64,000 nt of DNA from positions 62,001 to 126,000 of the forward strand of contig JAEBDY010000015.1 of assembly GCA_049997955.1 (NCBI GenBank), in the 5' to 3' direction. Under the pieces are notes generated by a model. The model was not told the origin of the DNA, ran no database searches, and was given only the letters and a program-made list of their open reading frames with translations. Below, one piece after another: positions 25,908 to 35,020 of the stretch (positions are counted from its first letter, which is position 1; the number at the start of each line of letters is the position of its first letter). This DNA is from Umezawaea sp049997955. GTDB lineage: Bacteria; Actinomycetota; Actinomycetes; Mycobacteriales; Pseudonocardiaceae. Both the position numbers and the translations under genes were made by a program.

Positions 25908-26120
25908 ACCACCCGTTCGGCGGTGACCCGACATTGTTCGCGGCCAGACGGTGAAAATCCAACCTGAGCATTCCGGGAGCGGTCGCCGACCACCTTTGCC
26001 CCGGCTAAGTAATTAGCCGAAAATTGTTACTCCATCCAGCCTGATGCTCACCGAACCGCGTTGCGCTACCGTTCGAATCCTGCGCCGCCATCAGGTCGAG
26101 GTATCGGAAAGGGTATTCCC

Positions 26121-26750
26121 ATGCTCACTACGATGGCAGCTGCCGCCATGGCTTTGTCGACGGTCGTGGCACCGGCCACGACCGCCGATCCACCGCCGGG
26201 GGACCGCATCACGGTCACCGTCGTCACGGTCAACGGCTCCGGCTGCCCAGCAGGTACCGCGGCGGTGGCCCCGGCCGCCGACAACACCGCTTTCACCGTG
26301 ACCTACAGCGACTTCCTCGCCCAGGTCGGCGTAGGAGCCTCCCCGACGGACTTCCGGAAGAACTGCCAGCTCAGCCTACTGGTGAACTACCCGCAGGGCT
26401 TCACCTACGGCATCGCGCAGGCCGACTACCGCGGCTTCGCCCACCTCGCGTCGGGCGCGAAGGGGATCGAGAAGGCGAACTACTACTTCTCCGGCCACGC
26501 GTCCACCGGAGCCGTGACCCACACGTACAACGGTCCGCTCAGCAACTACTGGCAGGCGACCGACAAGACGGAGGTCGGGTCGATCGTCTACGCGCCCTGC
26601 GGCGAGCAGCGGATCCTGAACGTCAACACGGAATTGCGCGTCAGCGCGGGCACCTCGGACACCACGAAAACGACGAGCTTCATGGCGATGGATTCAACCG
26701 ATGGCAGCGTCAAGACCACATTCCACTTCTCGTGGAAACGGTGCCCTTGA
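26121..26750 (+). CDS. Secreted DUF4360-family protein, copy 1
   Basis: Predicted at 209 aa, with a short signal peptide (MLTTMAAAAMALSTVVAPAT, cleavage after about residue 23) and a DUF4360 domain. Features are VNGSGCPAGTAAVAP, FTVTYSDFLAQVG, DFRKNCQL, GFTYGIAQADYRGFA and a C-terminal MDSTDGSVKTTFHFSW. Four cysteines (GC, NC, PC, RC) could form two disulfides. The family is common in fungi and actinomycetes as small secreted beta-rich proteins of unknown role. GGAAAGGG lies 8-15 nt upstream of ATG 26121; a longer frame would break the signal peptide. Followed by a close paralog. Confidence 0.8.
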   Translation: MLTTMAAAAMALSTVVAPATTADPPPGDRITVTVVTVNGSGCPAGTAAVAPAADNTAFTVTYSDFLAQVGVGASPTDFRKNCQLSLLVNYPQGFTYGIAQADYRGFAHLASGAKGIEKANYYFSGHASTGAVTHTYNGPLSNYWQATDKTEVGSIVYAPCGEQRILNVNTELRVSAGTSDTTKTTSFMAMDSTDGSVKTTFHFSWKRCP

Positions 26751-26766
26751 CATTGTTCAGGGCTGG

Positions 26767-26803
26767 CTAGAACGTTTTCATCACCCCCTAGAAACGTTTT
26801 CAT
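26767..26803. promoter_or_regulatory. Direct repeat, candidate operator between the DUF4360 genes
   Basis: CTAGAACGTTTTCAT (26767-26781) is repeated as CTAGAAACGTTTTCAT (26788-26803), 21 nt apart start to start, which is two turns of B-DNA, and each contains AACGTT. The repeats are AT-rich in an otherwise GC-rich region and lie 46 nt before the second DUF4360 start. The spacing fits a regulator binding one face of the helix. No regulator gene is nearby. Confidence 0.5.
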
Positions 26804-26848
26804 TCCCGCGCCGCCAATCCCGGTTGACCGCATTAGAAAGGTGCACCC

Positions 26849-27481
26849 ATGCTCAGTGCGATCACGGCCGCCCTCATGGCCCTTGCCATCACGTTCCCCC
26901 CCGGCGGCGCACCGGGCACGACTCCCCCGCCGGACCACATCACCATCGACGTCGTGACCGTGAACGGATCGGGCTGCCCGGCGGGCACGGCGGCGGTGGC
27001 CGTCTCGCCGGACAACAAGGCGTTCACGGTGACCTACAGCGACTTCCTCGCGCAGGTCGGCGTCGGCGCCCTGCCCACCGACTTCCGGAAGAACTGCCAG
27101 CTCAACCTGCGGGTCAACGTGCCGCAGGGCTTCACCTACGGCATCGCGCAGGCCGACTACCGCGGCTTCGCCCACCTGGAGAGGGGGGCGACCGGCGTGG
27201 AGAGGGCGAACTACTACTTCCAGGGGATGTCGCCGACGGCGTACAAGTCCCACACCTATGCGGGGCCGTACAGCGACGACTGGCAGGCCACCGACACCAC
27301 CGAGGTGGCCGCGATCGTGTACTCGCCGTGCGGCGAGAGGCGCAACTTCAACATCAACACCGAGCTGCGCGTCAACGCGGGGACGTCCGACCCCACGAAG
27401 ACGACCAGCTTCATGGCCATGGACTCCACGGACGGCGCGATCGAGACGACGTACCACTTCGCCTGGAAGCCCTGCACCTGA
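26849..27481 (+). CDS. Secreted DUF4360-family protein, copy 2
   Basis: The 210-aa paralog of the preceding gene keeps the same cysteines and the same GFTYGIAQADYRGFAHL block, with differences in the linker and the signal peptide (MLSAITAALMALAITFPPGG). AGAAAGG lies upstream of ATG 26849. Tandem duplication is evident, and differing N termini plus a separate upstream repeat suggest each copy has its own promoter. Convergent with the LPMO gene, which is also secreted and targets insoluble polysaccharide; a role in growth on such material is speculative. Confidence 0.8.
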   Translation: MLSAITAALMALAITFPPGGAPGTTPPPDHITIDVVTVNGSGCPAGTAAVAVSPDNKAFTVTYSDFLAQVGVGALPTDFRKNCQLNLRVNVPQGFTYGIAQADYRGFAHLERGATGVERANYYFQGMSPTAYKSHTYAGPYSDDWQATDTTEVAAIVYSPCGERRNFNINTELRVNAGTSDPTKTTSFMAMDSTDGAIETTYHFAWKPCT

Positions 27482-27497
27482 TCCGGCCGTAGCCGAG

Positions 27498-27527
27498 CCC
27501 CCGCGCGCCTCCGGGTGCGCGGGGGTT
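27498..27527. terminator. GC-rich hairpin, probable terminator between DUF4360 and LPMO
   Basis: CCCCCGCGC (27498-27506) pairs perfectly with GCGCGGGGG (27517-27525) across a 10-nt loop and is followed by TT. It lies 16 nt after the DUF4360 stop and between convergent genes. The T-run is very short, as is usual in GC-rich actinomycetes. Confidence 0.6.
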
Positions 27528-27637
27528 CCGCGCTGCGCCGATCCCCGGGCTGCGAGTCCTGAGTGGACTGCCGGGCGGAGTAAAACCCCGCACCGGCGGC
27601 ACATCGGTGTGCCACCGGTGCGGGCTCGCCAGAACGT

Positions 27638-28486
27638 CTACGCGCGGCGCCGCCGGAACAGGGCCACCGCGACCAGGAGGGCGACGCCCGCCACGATCCC
27701 CGCGGGGACCAGGACGCCGCGGTTGGAGGCGATCGACGCGAGCCGGTCGACCTCGGGGGTGCCCGCGGCCTGCGCCGTGCCGGGGTTGGTGGCGCCGGGT
27801 CGCGGCGTGCCGGGGTCGTTCGCCGCCTGCGCCTGCGCGGAGGGCGGGGTACCGGCGGCGGCCTTCGCGACCAGGGTCACGTCGGAGCAGGAGTAGTAGG
27901 TGTCCGGGGTGTCGGAGTTCTGCCAGATCGTGTAGATCACGCGCCTGCCGGTCTTGCCCTGGGGCAGCTTCCCGGCCAGCACGTAGGTCTCCTTCACCAG
28001 CGGCGGGTCCGTGACCGTCAGGAACGGCTGCTCCTCCAGGTCCGCCCAGCGCAGCGCCGCCTCGGGGCGGTAGCCGTCCTTGCTCAGGTACAGCCGGAAC
28101 GTGCCCTTGTGCGGGATGGTCGCCCGGTAGGTGATCCGCGCGGCGGCGGAGGTGTCCAGGGTGCTGGTGGGCCAGTCGGCGCGGGCCAGGTCGAGGCCCG
28201 CGTACTCGCGGAGGCCCGCGCTGCACAGCTTGCCGTCGGGGACGACCTCGCGGTCGCGGCCCCGCACGTTGGCGATCCGGATGTTGTCCCACTCCGCGGC
28301 GGCCTTGGGGCCGCTGGCGGACAGCGCCGCCTTGCAGGCCGCTGGGGGCGGCTGCGCGCCGTCGACCCCGCACGCGGCGGCACGGCTCACCGGAGCCACC
28401 ACGGAACCGTGCGCGGCCGCGGTCCCGACGGCGAGAACCGTGTTCAGGACCACGACCGCGAACACCGACCAAGTCCGAGTCCGCAC
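27638..28486 (-). CDS. Lytic polysaccharide monooxygenase, AA10 family, C-terminally anchored
   Basis: This copper enzyme of 282 aa oxidatively cleaves chitin or cellulose. The signal peptide ends TAAA, leaving H26 as the mature N-terminal residue (HGSVVAPVSR) that forms the copper histidine brace. The partner His is probably in RATIPHKGTFRLY. WQNSDTPDTYYSCSDV is the conserved late block. After it comes a Pro/Ala linker and a single transmembrane helix (LVPAGIVAGVALLVAVALF) with RRRRA, so the enzyme is probably held at the cell surface. The GTG at 28486 is chosen for the GGAGGTGG RBS 4 nt upstream. Confidence 0.88.
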   Translation of the reverse strand: MRTRTWSVFAVVVLNTVLAVGTAAAHGSVVAPVSRAAACGVDGAQPPPAACKAALSASGPKAAAEWDNIRIANVRGRDREVVPDGKLCSAGLREYAGLDLARADWPTSTLDTSAAARITYRATIPHKGTFRLYLSKDGYRPEAALRWADLEEQPFLTVTDPPLVKETYVLAGKLPQGKTGRRVIYTIWQNSDTPDTYYSCSDVTLVAKAAAGTPPSAQAQAANDPGTPRPGATNPGTAQAAGTPEVDRLASIASNRGVLVPAGIVAGVALLVAVALFRRRRA

Positions 28487-28553
28487 TCGCCCACCTCCAC
28501 GGGGGGATACGGATGCCGCTCGGCGAACGTTCAAGCGAACTCGCGGATCCGTC

Positions 28554-29546
28554 CTACTTGGTCGCCGCGGGCAGCCAGGACTTGACCTTGTCGGCGTTGT
28601 CGCCGACCCACTTCTTCGCCGCCGCGGCCGCCGGCATCTTGTCCTCGGCGATGTACTTGGCGACCAGGTTCTGGTCCTCGTTGGTCCACGTGAAGTTCTT
28701 CACCAGCTGGAACGCGGGACCGTTGGCGTCGGCGAACTTCTTGCTGACGATCTTGTCGAGGTCGTAGTCCGGGTAGTCGCACGCGATGGCCTCGGCGACG
28801 GCGTCGCAGCCTGCGGCGTACGGGGGCAGCTTCACCTTGACCAGCTTGACCTGCGACAGCAGCCACTGCGGCGAGTAGAAGTAGCCGATGAGGGGCGTCT
28901 TCTTCTCCTCCGCCTGCTTGAACGCCTGGATGAGCGCGGTCTCGCTGCCGCCGTAGACGACCTTGTAGTCGAGGTTCAGGTTCTTGACCAGCGCCTCGTC
29001 GTTGGTGACGAACGAGGGGTCGCCGTCGAGCAGCTGGCCCTTGTCGCCGGACTCCGACGTCCTGAACAGCTCGGCGTACTTGTTGAGGTTGTTCCAGTCG
29101 GTGATGTCCGGGTACTTCTCCGCGAGCCACGGCGGCACGTACCACCCGATCTGCCCCCGCACGCCGGTCGAGCCCGCCGACACGGCGGTCTTCTGCTCGT
29201 CGATGTACTTCTTCTTCAGGTCGTCGTGGCCCCAGTTCTCGACCACCGCGTCGACCTCGCCGGTGCCGAAGCCCTGCCAGGCGACCTCTTCCTTCAGGTC
29301 CTTCTTGGTGACCTCGCAGCCGAGTTCCTTCTCGGCCACCTCGGCGAGCACCGCGGCGTTGGCCTCGTAGCCGACCCACGGGTTGATCGCGATGGTGAAG
29401 GTCCCGCAGTCGCCGGCGGACCCGGACTGGGCGCTTCCGGTGTCACCGACCTTCGCGCCGCCGCACCCGGCCAGCGCGAGCGCGCAGGCGAGCACCACGC
29501 CCGCGCCGCGCACACCGCTGGTGCCGGTCTTCCCGGTCAGAAGCAC
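28554..29546 (-). CDS. Glycine betaine/proline ABC transporter, substrate-binding lipoprotein
   Basis: A 330-aa OpuAC-type binding protein. It carries a lipobox (LALAGCGG) after a short signal peptide, then FTIAINPWVGYEANAAVLAEV, VVENWGHDD and IGYFYSPQWL, the aromatic-rich pattern that cages quaternary amines. It is the last gene of an ATPase-permease-binding-protein operon, with 68 nt between the permease stop and its start. The GTG at 29546 has GGAGG 9 nt upstream. Betaine, choline, proline or carnitine are all possible ligands. Confidence 0.88.
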   Translation of the reverse strand: MLLTGKTGTSGVRGAGVVLACALALAGCGGAKVGDTGSAQSGSAGDCGTFTIAINPWVGYEANAAVLAEVAEKELGCEVTKKDLKEEVAWQGFGTGEVDAVVENWGHDDLKKKYIDEQKTAVSAGSTGVRGQIGWYVPPWLAEKYPDITDWNNLNKYAELFRTSESGDKGQLLDGDPSFVTNDEALVKNLNLDYKVVYGGSETALIQAFKQAEEKKTPLIGYFYSPQWLLSQVKLVKVKLPPYAAGCDAVAEAIACDYPDYDLDKIVSKKFADANGPAFQLVKNFTWTNEDQNLVAKYIAEDKMPAAAAAKKWVGDNADKVKSWLPAATK

Positions 29547-29614
29547 GTGATCGAACCTCCTCGTTCCGCCACCTCGGAGGTGGCGCGTCACTGGGTCGTC
29601 GAAAGCCGACGGGG

Positions 29615-31585
29615 TCAGGTGCGGCCGGTTCGGGCCGCCGCGGCGCGGGTGAGGCGGTCGAGCAGCACCCCGAGCACGACGATGGCCAGCCCCGCCGCGA
29701 GCCCCTTGCCGTAGAGCTGCCCCTGCGAGAACCCGGCCACCACGTCGTAGCCGAGCGCGCCCGCGCCGACCAGCCCGCCGACGACGACCATCGACAGCAC
29801 GTAGATCAGCCCCTGGTTGGTCGCGAGGACCAGTGCCTGCCGCGCCATGGGCAGCTGCACCTTGGTGATGATCTGCCACGTGCTCGACCCCGACGCCGTG
29901 GCGGCCTCGACGGTCGTCGGCGACACCGCGCGGATGCCGTCGGCGACGATCTTGACGGCCACCGGGGAGGCGAACACGACGGCGGCGACGATGGCGGTGA
30001 ACCGGCTCGCCGAGAAGAGCGCGAGGAACGGCACCAGGTAGACGAACGCGGGCATGGTCTGCGCCGCGTCGAGCACCGGCCGGACGATCCGGTCGGCCGT
30101 GGAGCTGCGGCCCATCCACACCCCGACCGCCACGCCGAGCACCACGACGGCCGCGGTGGCGACGAGCGTGGACGCGAGGGTCGCCATGGCGTCCTGCCAC
30201 AGGCCGGTCGCGACCAGCAGGCCGAGGCACACCGCCGAGGTGATGACGGCCCGGATCCCGCCCAGCACCACGGAGATCGCGACGACCACGGCGGCGACGA
30301 GCCACCACGGCGAGCCGGTCAGCAGCAACTGCAACGGGTCCACGACCACGAGCGTCACGAAGTCCTTGACCCCGTTGGTGATCCCCGACAGGTTGCCCTG
30401 CACCCAGTCGGTCGCGGTGGCGACGCCCTTGGCGATCGAGCTGCCGATCTCCACGTCCGAGGGGAACTCCGCGGCCCACACGTAGGTGTAGGACAGCCAG
30501 ATCGCCACGGCGGTGAGCGCTCCCCCGCCGACCAGCCCGCCCTTGCGGGCCTTGGCTGCCCACGGGTTGCGGCTGAGCCTGGCGCGTTCGACCCGCGTGC
30601 CCGCCGCCGTCGTGACGCGGTCGAGCACGATCGCCAGCACGACGATCGCCAGGCCCGCGTTGAACGCCGTGCCGACGTCCAGCGTCTGGAGCGCCTTGAT
30701 CACGGTCTTGCCGAGGCCGGGCGCGTCGATCAGCGCGGCGATGGTGACCATGGACAGCGCGGCCATCATGGTCTGGTTGATCCCCAGGACGATCGTGCGC
30801 TTCGCCGTGGGCAGCAGGACCTTCCCCAGCGTCTGCGCCCGCGTCGCGCCGAGCGACTCGCTGGCCTCCACGGTGTCGCCGGGGACGTTGCGGATGCCGT
30901 GGGCGGTCAGCCGGATCGCGGGCGGGGCCGCGTAGACCAGCGTCGCGATCGTCGCCGACGCGGGGCCGATGAGGAAGAACAGCGTCAGCGGCGCGAGGTA
31001 GACGAACGTCGGCATCGTCTGCATGAAGTCCAGCACCGGCGTGATGATCCGGTTGAACCGGTCGGACAGCCCGGCCGCGATGCCGAGCGGGATGCCGAAC
31101 AGCAGTGCGATGACCACCGCCGCGAGGGTCAGGGCGAGGGTGTCCATGCTCTCCTGCCACAGCCCTTGCAGGCCGAGGAAGGTGAAGCCCGCGGCGGCGA
31201 GCAGCGCGGCCCGGCCGCCGCCTGCCGCGTAGGAGGCGAACGCGACCAGCGCGACGACGCCGAGCCAGCCGATCAGCGGCAGCGGCCTGCCGAACGAGGG
31301 TTGCGCGATCAGCGACTGGAGGAGGATCACGAACTCGTCGACGACGAGCCGGATCTCGTTGAAGAAGTACAGGAACAGCGGGTTGGTGTCGCGGCTCGCG
31401 CCGATGGCGTCGTTGAGGTCGTTGAGGCCGTGGTGCAGCGGCGTGAGCTGGGCGGGGCCGAGGGCGAGCGTGTGCACGCCCTTGAGCACCGCCCACAAAC
31501 CCAGCCACAGCGCCAGGATCAGCGCGACGACCACGCCCCGACCCGGGCGGCGAACGTCCACACCGGACACCGCGACGGCTGCCAT
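29615..31585 (-). CDS. Glycine betaine/proline ABC transporter permease, two fused membrane domains
   Basis: The 656-aa permease carries two BPD_transp_1 domains in one chain. The first (about residues 120-330) has the EAA-type loop EASESLGATRAQTLGKVLLPTAKR; the second (about 430-640) has EAATASGSSTWQIITKVQLPMARQ. Each is preceded by a helix-rich block. Fused homologous permeases replace the usual ProW homodimer and are known in actinobacteria. It overlaps the ATPase by 1 nt (TGATG). The ATG at 31585 precedes the first helix by about 15 residues. Confidence 0.88.
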   Translation of the reverse strand: MAAVAVSGVDVRRPGRGVVVALILALWLGLWAVLKGVHTLALGPAQLTPLHHGLNDLNDAIGASRDTNPLFLYFFNEIRLVVDEFVILLQSLIAQPSFGRPLPLIGWLGVVALVAFASYAAGGGRAALLAAAGFTFLGLQGLWQESMDTLALTLAAVVIALLFGIPLGIAAGLSDRFNRIITPVLDFMQTMPTFVYLAPLTLFFLIGPASATIATLVYAAPPAIRLTAHGIRNVPGDTVEASESLGATRAQTLGKVLLPTAKRTIVLGINQTMMAALSMVTIAALIDAPGLGKTVIKALQTLDVGTAFNAGLAIVVLAIVLDRVTTAAGTRVERARLSRNPWAAKARKGGLVGGGALTAVAIWLSYTYVWAAEFPSDVEIGSSIAKGVATATDWVQGNLSGITNGVKDFVTLVVVDPLQLLLTGSPWWLVAAVVVAISVVLGGIRAVITSAVCLGLLVATGLWQDAMATLASTLVATAAVVVLGVAVGVWMGRSSTADRIVRPVLDAAQTMPAFVYLVPFLALFSASRFTAIVAAVVFASPVAVKIVADGIRAVSPTTVEAATASGSSTWQIITKVQLPMARQALVLATNQGLIYVLSMVVVGGLVGAGALGYDVVAGFSQGQLYGKGLAAGLAIVVLGVLLDRLTRAAAARTGRT

Positions 31586-32661
31586 CAGGCGTCCGCCTCC
31601 TGGCCCGCGACGACGGCCAGGATCTCCTCGTCGCCGACGATGCCGAGCAGTTCGCCGTCCTCGACCACCTTGACCGGCGCGGCCGCGGCGAGCACCGCGC
31701 GGGTGGCGTCGCGCACCACGACGTCCGGCCCCAGCTCGGGTCCGTCGAGCACGTCGTCCGGCCGCGGGTCGCGCATGATCCACTTGAGCGTCAGCACGTT
31801 CGCGCGCGGCACGTCGCGGACGAAGTCGCGCACGTAGTCGTCCACGGGCGCGCCCACCAGCTCGTCGCCCGTGCCCACCTGGACGACCTTGCCGTCGCGC
31901 ATGATCAGGATGCGGTCGCCGAGCTTGAGCGCCTCGGCCAGGTCGTGGGTGATGAACAGCATCGTCTTGCCGACCTCGCGGTGCAGGCGGACGACCTCGT
32001 TCTGCATGTCCCGGCGGATCAGCGGGTCCAGCGCGGAGAACGGCTCGTCGAACAGCAGGACGTCCGGGTCGCCCGCGAGCGCCCTGGCCAGTCCGACGCG
32101 CTGCTGCATGCCGCCGGAGAGCTGGTCCGGGAAGGACTTCTCGTAGCCGCTGAGCCCGACCAGCTCGACGACCTCCCTGGCGCGCTCGGCCCGCTCGGCC
32201 CGGCCGACGCCCCTGATCTCCAGCCCGTAGGAGATGTTGTCGAGCACCCTCCGGTGCGGCAGCAGCCCGAAGTGCTGGAACACCATGGAGAACTTGTTCC
32301 TGCGGAGTTCGCGCAGCCGCTTCCGGTCGGCGGCGAGGATGTCCTCGCCCTCGAACAGCACCTGTCCGGAGGTCGGCTCGACGAGCCGCGTCAGGCACCG
32401 CACCAGCGTGGACTTGCCCGATCCGGACAGGCCCATCACCACGAACACCTCGCCGGGGGCCACGTCGAACCCGACCTCGCGAACCGCCGCCGTGCACCCG
32501 GTGCGGTCCATCAGCTCGCGGCGCGACAGCGCGCACAACTCCGGCGACCGGGGGACTCCTTCGGCCTTCGGGCCGAACACCTTCCACACATCGCGAACAG
32601 AGATGACCGGGTCGGGCAGGCCGATCCCGGCCGGACCGACCTCGACGTCTTGGGCCGCCAC
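31585..32661 (-). CDS. Glycine betaine/proline ABC transporter, ATP-binding protein (ProV/OpuAA-like)
   Basis: A 358-aa ATPase with Walker A GLSGSGKSTLVRC, Q-loop MVFQHFGLLPHRRV, signature LSGGMQQRVGLARAL, Walker B VLLFDEPFSALDP and switch FITHD. It carries the ProV-type N-terminal extension (CALSRRELMDRTGCTAAVRE) and a C-terminal CBS-like region (about 285-358, GDEEILAVVAGQE) that senses ionic strength in OpuA. The GTG at 32661 has GGAG 11 nt upstream and lies just before the conserved region. It is the first gene of the osmoprotectant operon. Confidence 0.9.
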   Translation of the reverse strand: MAAQDVEVGPAGIGLPDPVISVRDVWKVFGPKAEGVPRSPELCALSRRELMDRTGCTAAVREVGFDVAPGEVFVVMGLSGSGKSTLVRCLTRLVEPTSGQVLFEGEDILAADRKRLRELRRNKFSMVFQHFGLLPHRRVLDNISYGLEIRGVGRAERAERAREVVELVGLSGYEKSFPDQLSGGMQQRVGLARALAGDPDVLLFDEPFSALDPLIRRDMQNEVVRLHREVGKTMLFITHDLAEALKLGDRILIMRDGKVVQVGTGDELVGAPVDDYVRDFVRDVPRANVLTLKWIMRDPRPDDVLDGPELGPDVVVRDATRAVLAAAAPVKVVEDGELLGIVGDEEILAVVAGQEADA

Positions 32662-32717
32662 GTACGCCTCTCCAAACTGTGCGCCTGTTGCGGATTGCGC
32701 ACTTCGTTCCTGGATGC

Positions 32718-32751
32718 GCGACAGCATTGACCCTGGTACCAACCCCGTCAA
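32718..32751 (-). promoter_or_regulatory. Putative promoter of the betaine operon
   Basis: On the minus strand TTGACG (32751-32746) is followed after 17 nt by AATGCT (32728-32723), giving a start near 32717 and a leader of about 55 nt. TTGAC and GTCAA also form an inverted repeat with a 15-nt spacer (32727-32751), which could bind a regulator. Weak -10, so treat as a guess. Confidence 0.35.
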
Positions 32752-33132
32752 GGTCAGGTCGCGGCGGTCGCGGGACTTTAACGCCACGAGCACTCGGCGG
32801 ACACACCTCTGAGCGGTCGTTCCGGCTCGCGCAGATCCACTGTGGACAGTGGATTTCCTTGATCAGGACAGTGCGGGAGCCCGCCGATCCGAACCGCCGC
32901 CACCCGCGCGGCGAACGAGCCGGGTCGCGCACCAATTGAGATCGCCCGCTCGACGACCGGCCGCACCGGCACGCCCCATCCCTCGTCGACACCGGGTTGC
33001 CCGACCGCGTGCCGCACGAGGACCACCGAGCGCGCCGCCACTCCCGCGACGAGGTCGCCGACGCCGGGATCGTCCGCGGCGGGGAGGTCACGATGGGCCC
33101 GGCAACTCCCGAGGCCGTCGTAGGATCGGGGG
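32752..33132. other. Non-coding stretch between the betaine operon and the kinase
   Basis: The divergent gap 32662-33132 (471 nt) has no convincing gene. An inverted repeat TCCACTGT-GG-ACAGTGGA occupies 32836-32853. An 87-codon open frame on the minus strand (32778-33041) has no recognisable family, no RBS and no partner; it may be a remnant. The kinase promoter must lie at the right end but was not identified. Confidence 0.4.
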
Positions 33133-35019
33133 GTGGCGACTGACGACGAGCTGATGGCGTGGGCGCCGAGACCGACGACCGCGCCGACCGGGATCGCGCT
33201 CGCGGGCTACAGCGACTTCCGGCTGGTGGCCCAGGGCGGCGAGGGCACCGTGTACCGGGCCCGGCAGGACGGGTTGGGCCGCGACGTCGCCGTGAAGGTG
33301 CTCGAAGCGCAGGACGACGCCACGCTCGCCCGGTTCCGCCGAGAACTGGAGATCACCGTCCGGCTCGGCAGGCAGCACCCGCACATCGTGACGGTGCTGG
33401 ACACCGGCGTGGTGCTCGGCAGGCCGTGCATCGTCATGGAGTTCCACGACCTCGGCTCGCTGCACGACCGCCTCCGCGAACGCGGACCGCTGCCGGTGGC
33501 CGACGTGGTCGCCGCGGGGGTCGCCGTCGCCGACGCGCTGGCGTTCGCCCACTCCCAGGGCGTGCTGCACCGCGACGTGAAGCCGCAGAACATCCTGGTG
33601 CTGCCCACCTCGTATGTCCTGGCGGACTTCGGCATCGCGCGGGCGGTCGACGCGGGCCACTCCGCGTCGCTGCACCTGGTCAGCTACCGCCATGCCGGTC
33701 CGCAGATGGTCGACGGCGAGAAGCCCGCCGCCGCCGACGACGTCTGGTCGCTCGGCTCGACCCTGTTCACCCTGCTGGACGGCAGGCCGCCGTTCGCCTC
33801 GGAGGACGACGACTCCATGCTCGGCTACCTGGGTCGCGTCCGCTCGGCCGTCCCGCGTGCGCTGACGCGTCCCGACGTCCCCCCGGCGCTGGCCGCGATC
33901 ATCGGCCGCTGCCTGGCCAAGGCCCGCGAGGACCGCTACCCCGACGCCGCCGCCCTGCGCGCCGCGCTGGCGGGCGTCGACACCGCCTGGGCCCCGGCAC
34001 CGTCCACTGTGGACCCCGACAGCACCAGGGCCGTCATTCCCCTGGCCCCGCCCCAGGTCTACCCCGAGGGTCCGACGGCGCTACCGGACTTCGGCCCCCG
34101 CCCGGCCGTGGAGGCGCCCGCGCCCGCACCGGCTCCCGAGGAGCCGAAGACGTGGGCCGACCAGCTGGCCGACCTGACCGTCCGCCACCACCCGGCAGAA
34201 CCGGAGGTCCCCGACTTCGGCCCACGGCCCACCCGCTCGGACCGGCCACCGCCGCCGGTCCAGGACTTCAGCCCACGTCCGGGGGACGACGCCGAGCCGA
34301 CCACCCACGTGGTCCAGGACCCGGCTCCCGGGCCCGTGGACACCGACTTCGACTTCCACGAGCCCGCGCCGTCCGCCCAGGGCCCCGTTTCCCCACCGCC
34401 GGTCCCGCTCGCCCCGCCGATCCAGGTCGCGCCCGTGCCACGGCCGAGCGCACCGCCGGGGCAGGCGGCGCCCATCCAGGTCGCGGTCCTCCCGCAGGAG
34501 CCCAACACCGCGCCGACGTTCCTGGCGCCCATCGGCGAGCACGAGCAGGCCCCGCCGAGGCACCGCCCCCGCTGGCTGATCCCGCTCGCCGTGGTCGCGG
34601 TGATCGGCGGCGCGGTGCTGGGCGTCGTCCTCACCGGCTCACCGCCGGACACGACCGTCGCCGCACCCACCACGACCACGTCCACGCCCACCACTACCTC
34701 GGAGCCGCCCACCAGTGCGGGTGTCCCGGCGGGCGGCGACCCGAGGTTCGCCCCGGACCTCAAGCGCGTCGAGGTCCTCGACCCGACCGGCGTCGAGCTG
34801 GACTGGACGGACCCCAGCGGCGGCAAGGCCCAGTTCGTGGTGGTCGACGTGACGGGCAAGAAGCCCGAACCGCTGGTCACCATCGCGGCGGGCACCACCA
34901 CCCACGTGCTGGAGGGCTTGGACGCGACCCGCCGCTACTGCTTCCAGGTCCTCGCCATCGGGCTGGAGGACCCGAGCACGCAGCGCGGCGCGTCCGCCCG
35001 CACGTGCACGACCGCCTAG
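33133..35019 (+). CDS. Transmembrane Ser/Thr protein kinase with extracellular Fn3-like domain
   Basis: This Hanks-type kinase has 628 aa. The kinase domain (about 25-285) has GGEGTVY, ATP lysine K55 in VAVKVLE, catalytic HRDVKPQN (146-153) and DFG (165-167). A long Pro-rich linker contains several FGPRP-like repeats (DFGPRPAVE, DFGPRPTRS, DFSPRPGDD). A transmembrane helix (about 480-500, WLIPLAVVAVIGGAVLGVVL) leads to an extracellular Fn3-like domain. The activation-loop end is atypical: HAGPQMVDG replaces the usual APE segment. Its stop is 1 nt from the DUF3072 gene on the other strand. The ligand sensed and the substrates are unknown. Confidence 0.88.
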   Translation: MATDDELMAWAPRPTTAPTGIALAGYSDFRLVAQGGEGTVYRARQDGLGRDVAVKVLEAQDDATLARFRRELEITVRLGRQHPHIVTVLDTGVVLGRPCIVMEFHDLGSLHDRLRERGPLPVADVVAAGVAVADALAFAHSQGVLHRDVKPQNILVLPTSYVLADFGIARAVDAGHSASLHLVSYRHAGPQMVDGEKPAAADDVWSLGSTLFTLLDGRPPFASEDDDSMLGYLGRVRSAVPRALTRPDVPPALAAIIGRCLAKAREDRYPDAAALRAALAGVDTAWAPAPSTVDPDSTRAVIPLAPPQVYPEGPTALPDFGPRPAVEAPAPAPAPEEPKTWADQLADLTVRHHPAEPEVPDFGPRPTRSDRPPPPVQDFSPRPGDDAEPTTHVVQDPAPGPVDTDFDFHEPAPSAQGPVSPPPVPLAPPIQVAPVPRPSAPPGQAAPIQVAVLPQEPNTAPTFLAPIGEHEQAPPRHRPRWLIPLAVVAVIGGAVLGVVLTGSPPDTTVAAPTTTTSTPTTTSEPPTSAGVPAGGDPRFAPDLKRVEVLDPTGVELDWTDPSGGKAQFVVVDVTGKKPEPLVTIAAGTTTHVLEGLDATRRYCFQVLAIGLEDPSTQRGASARTCTTA

Positions 35020-35020
35020 G

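Noticed and set aside
26066..26100. GTTCGAATCC resembling the end of a tRNA
   Set aside because: The flanking five-base stems do not pair and no anticodon or D arm is found upstream.
32778..33041. 87-codon minus-strand frame in the betaine/kinase gap
   Set aside because: No recognisable family, no RBS. Mentioned only as a possible remnant.
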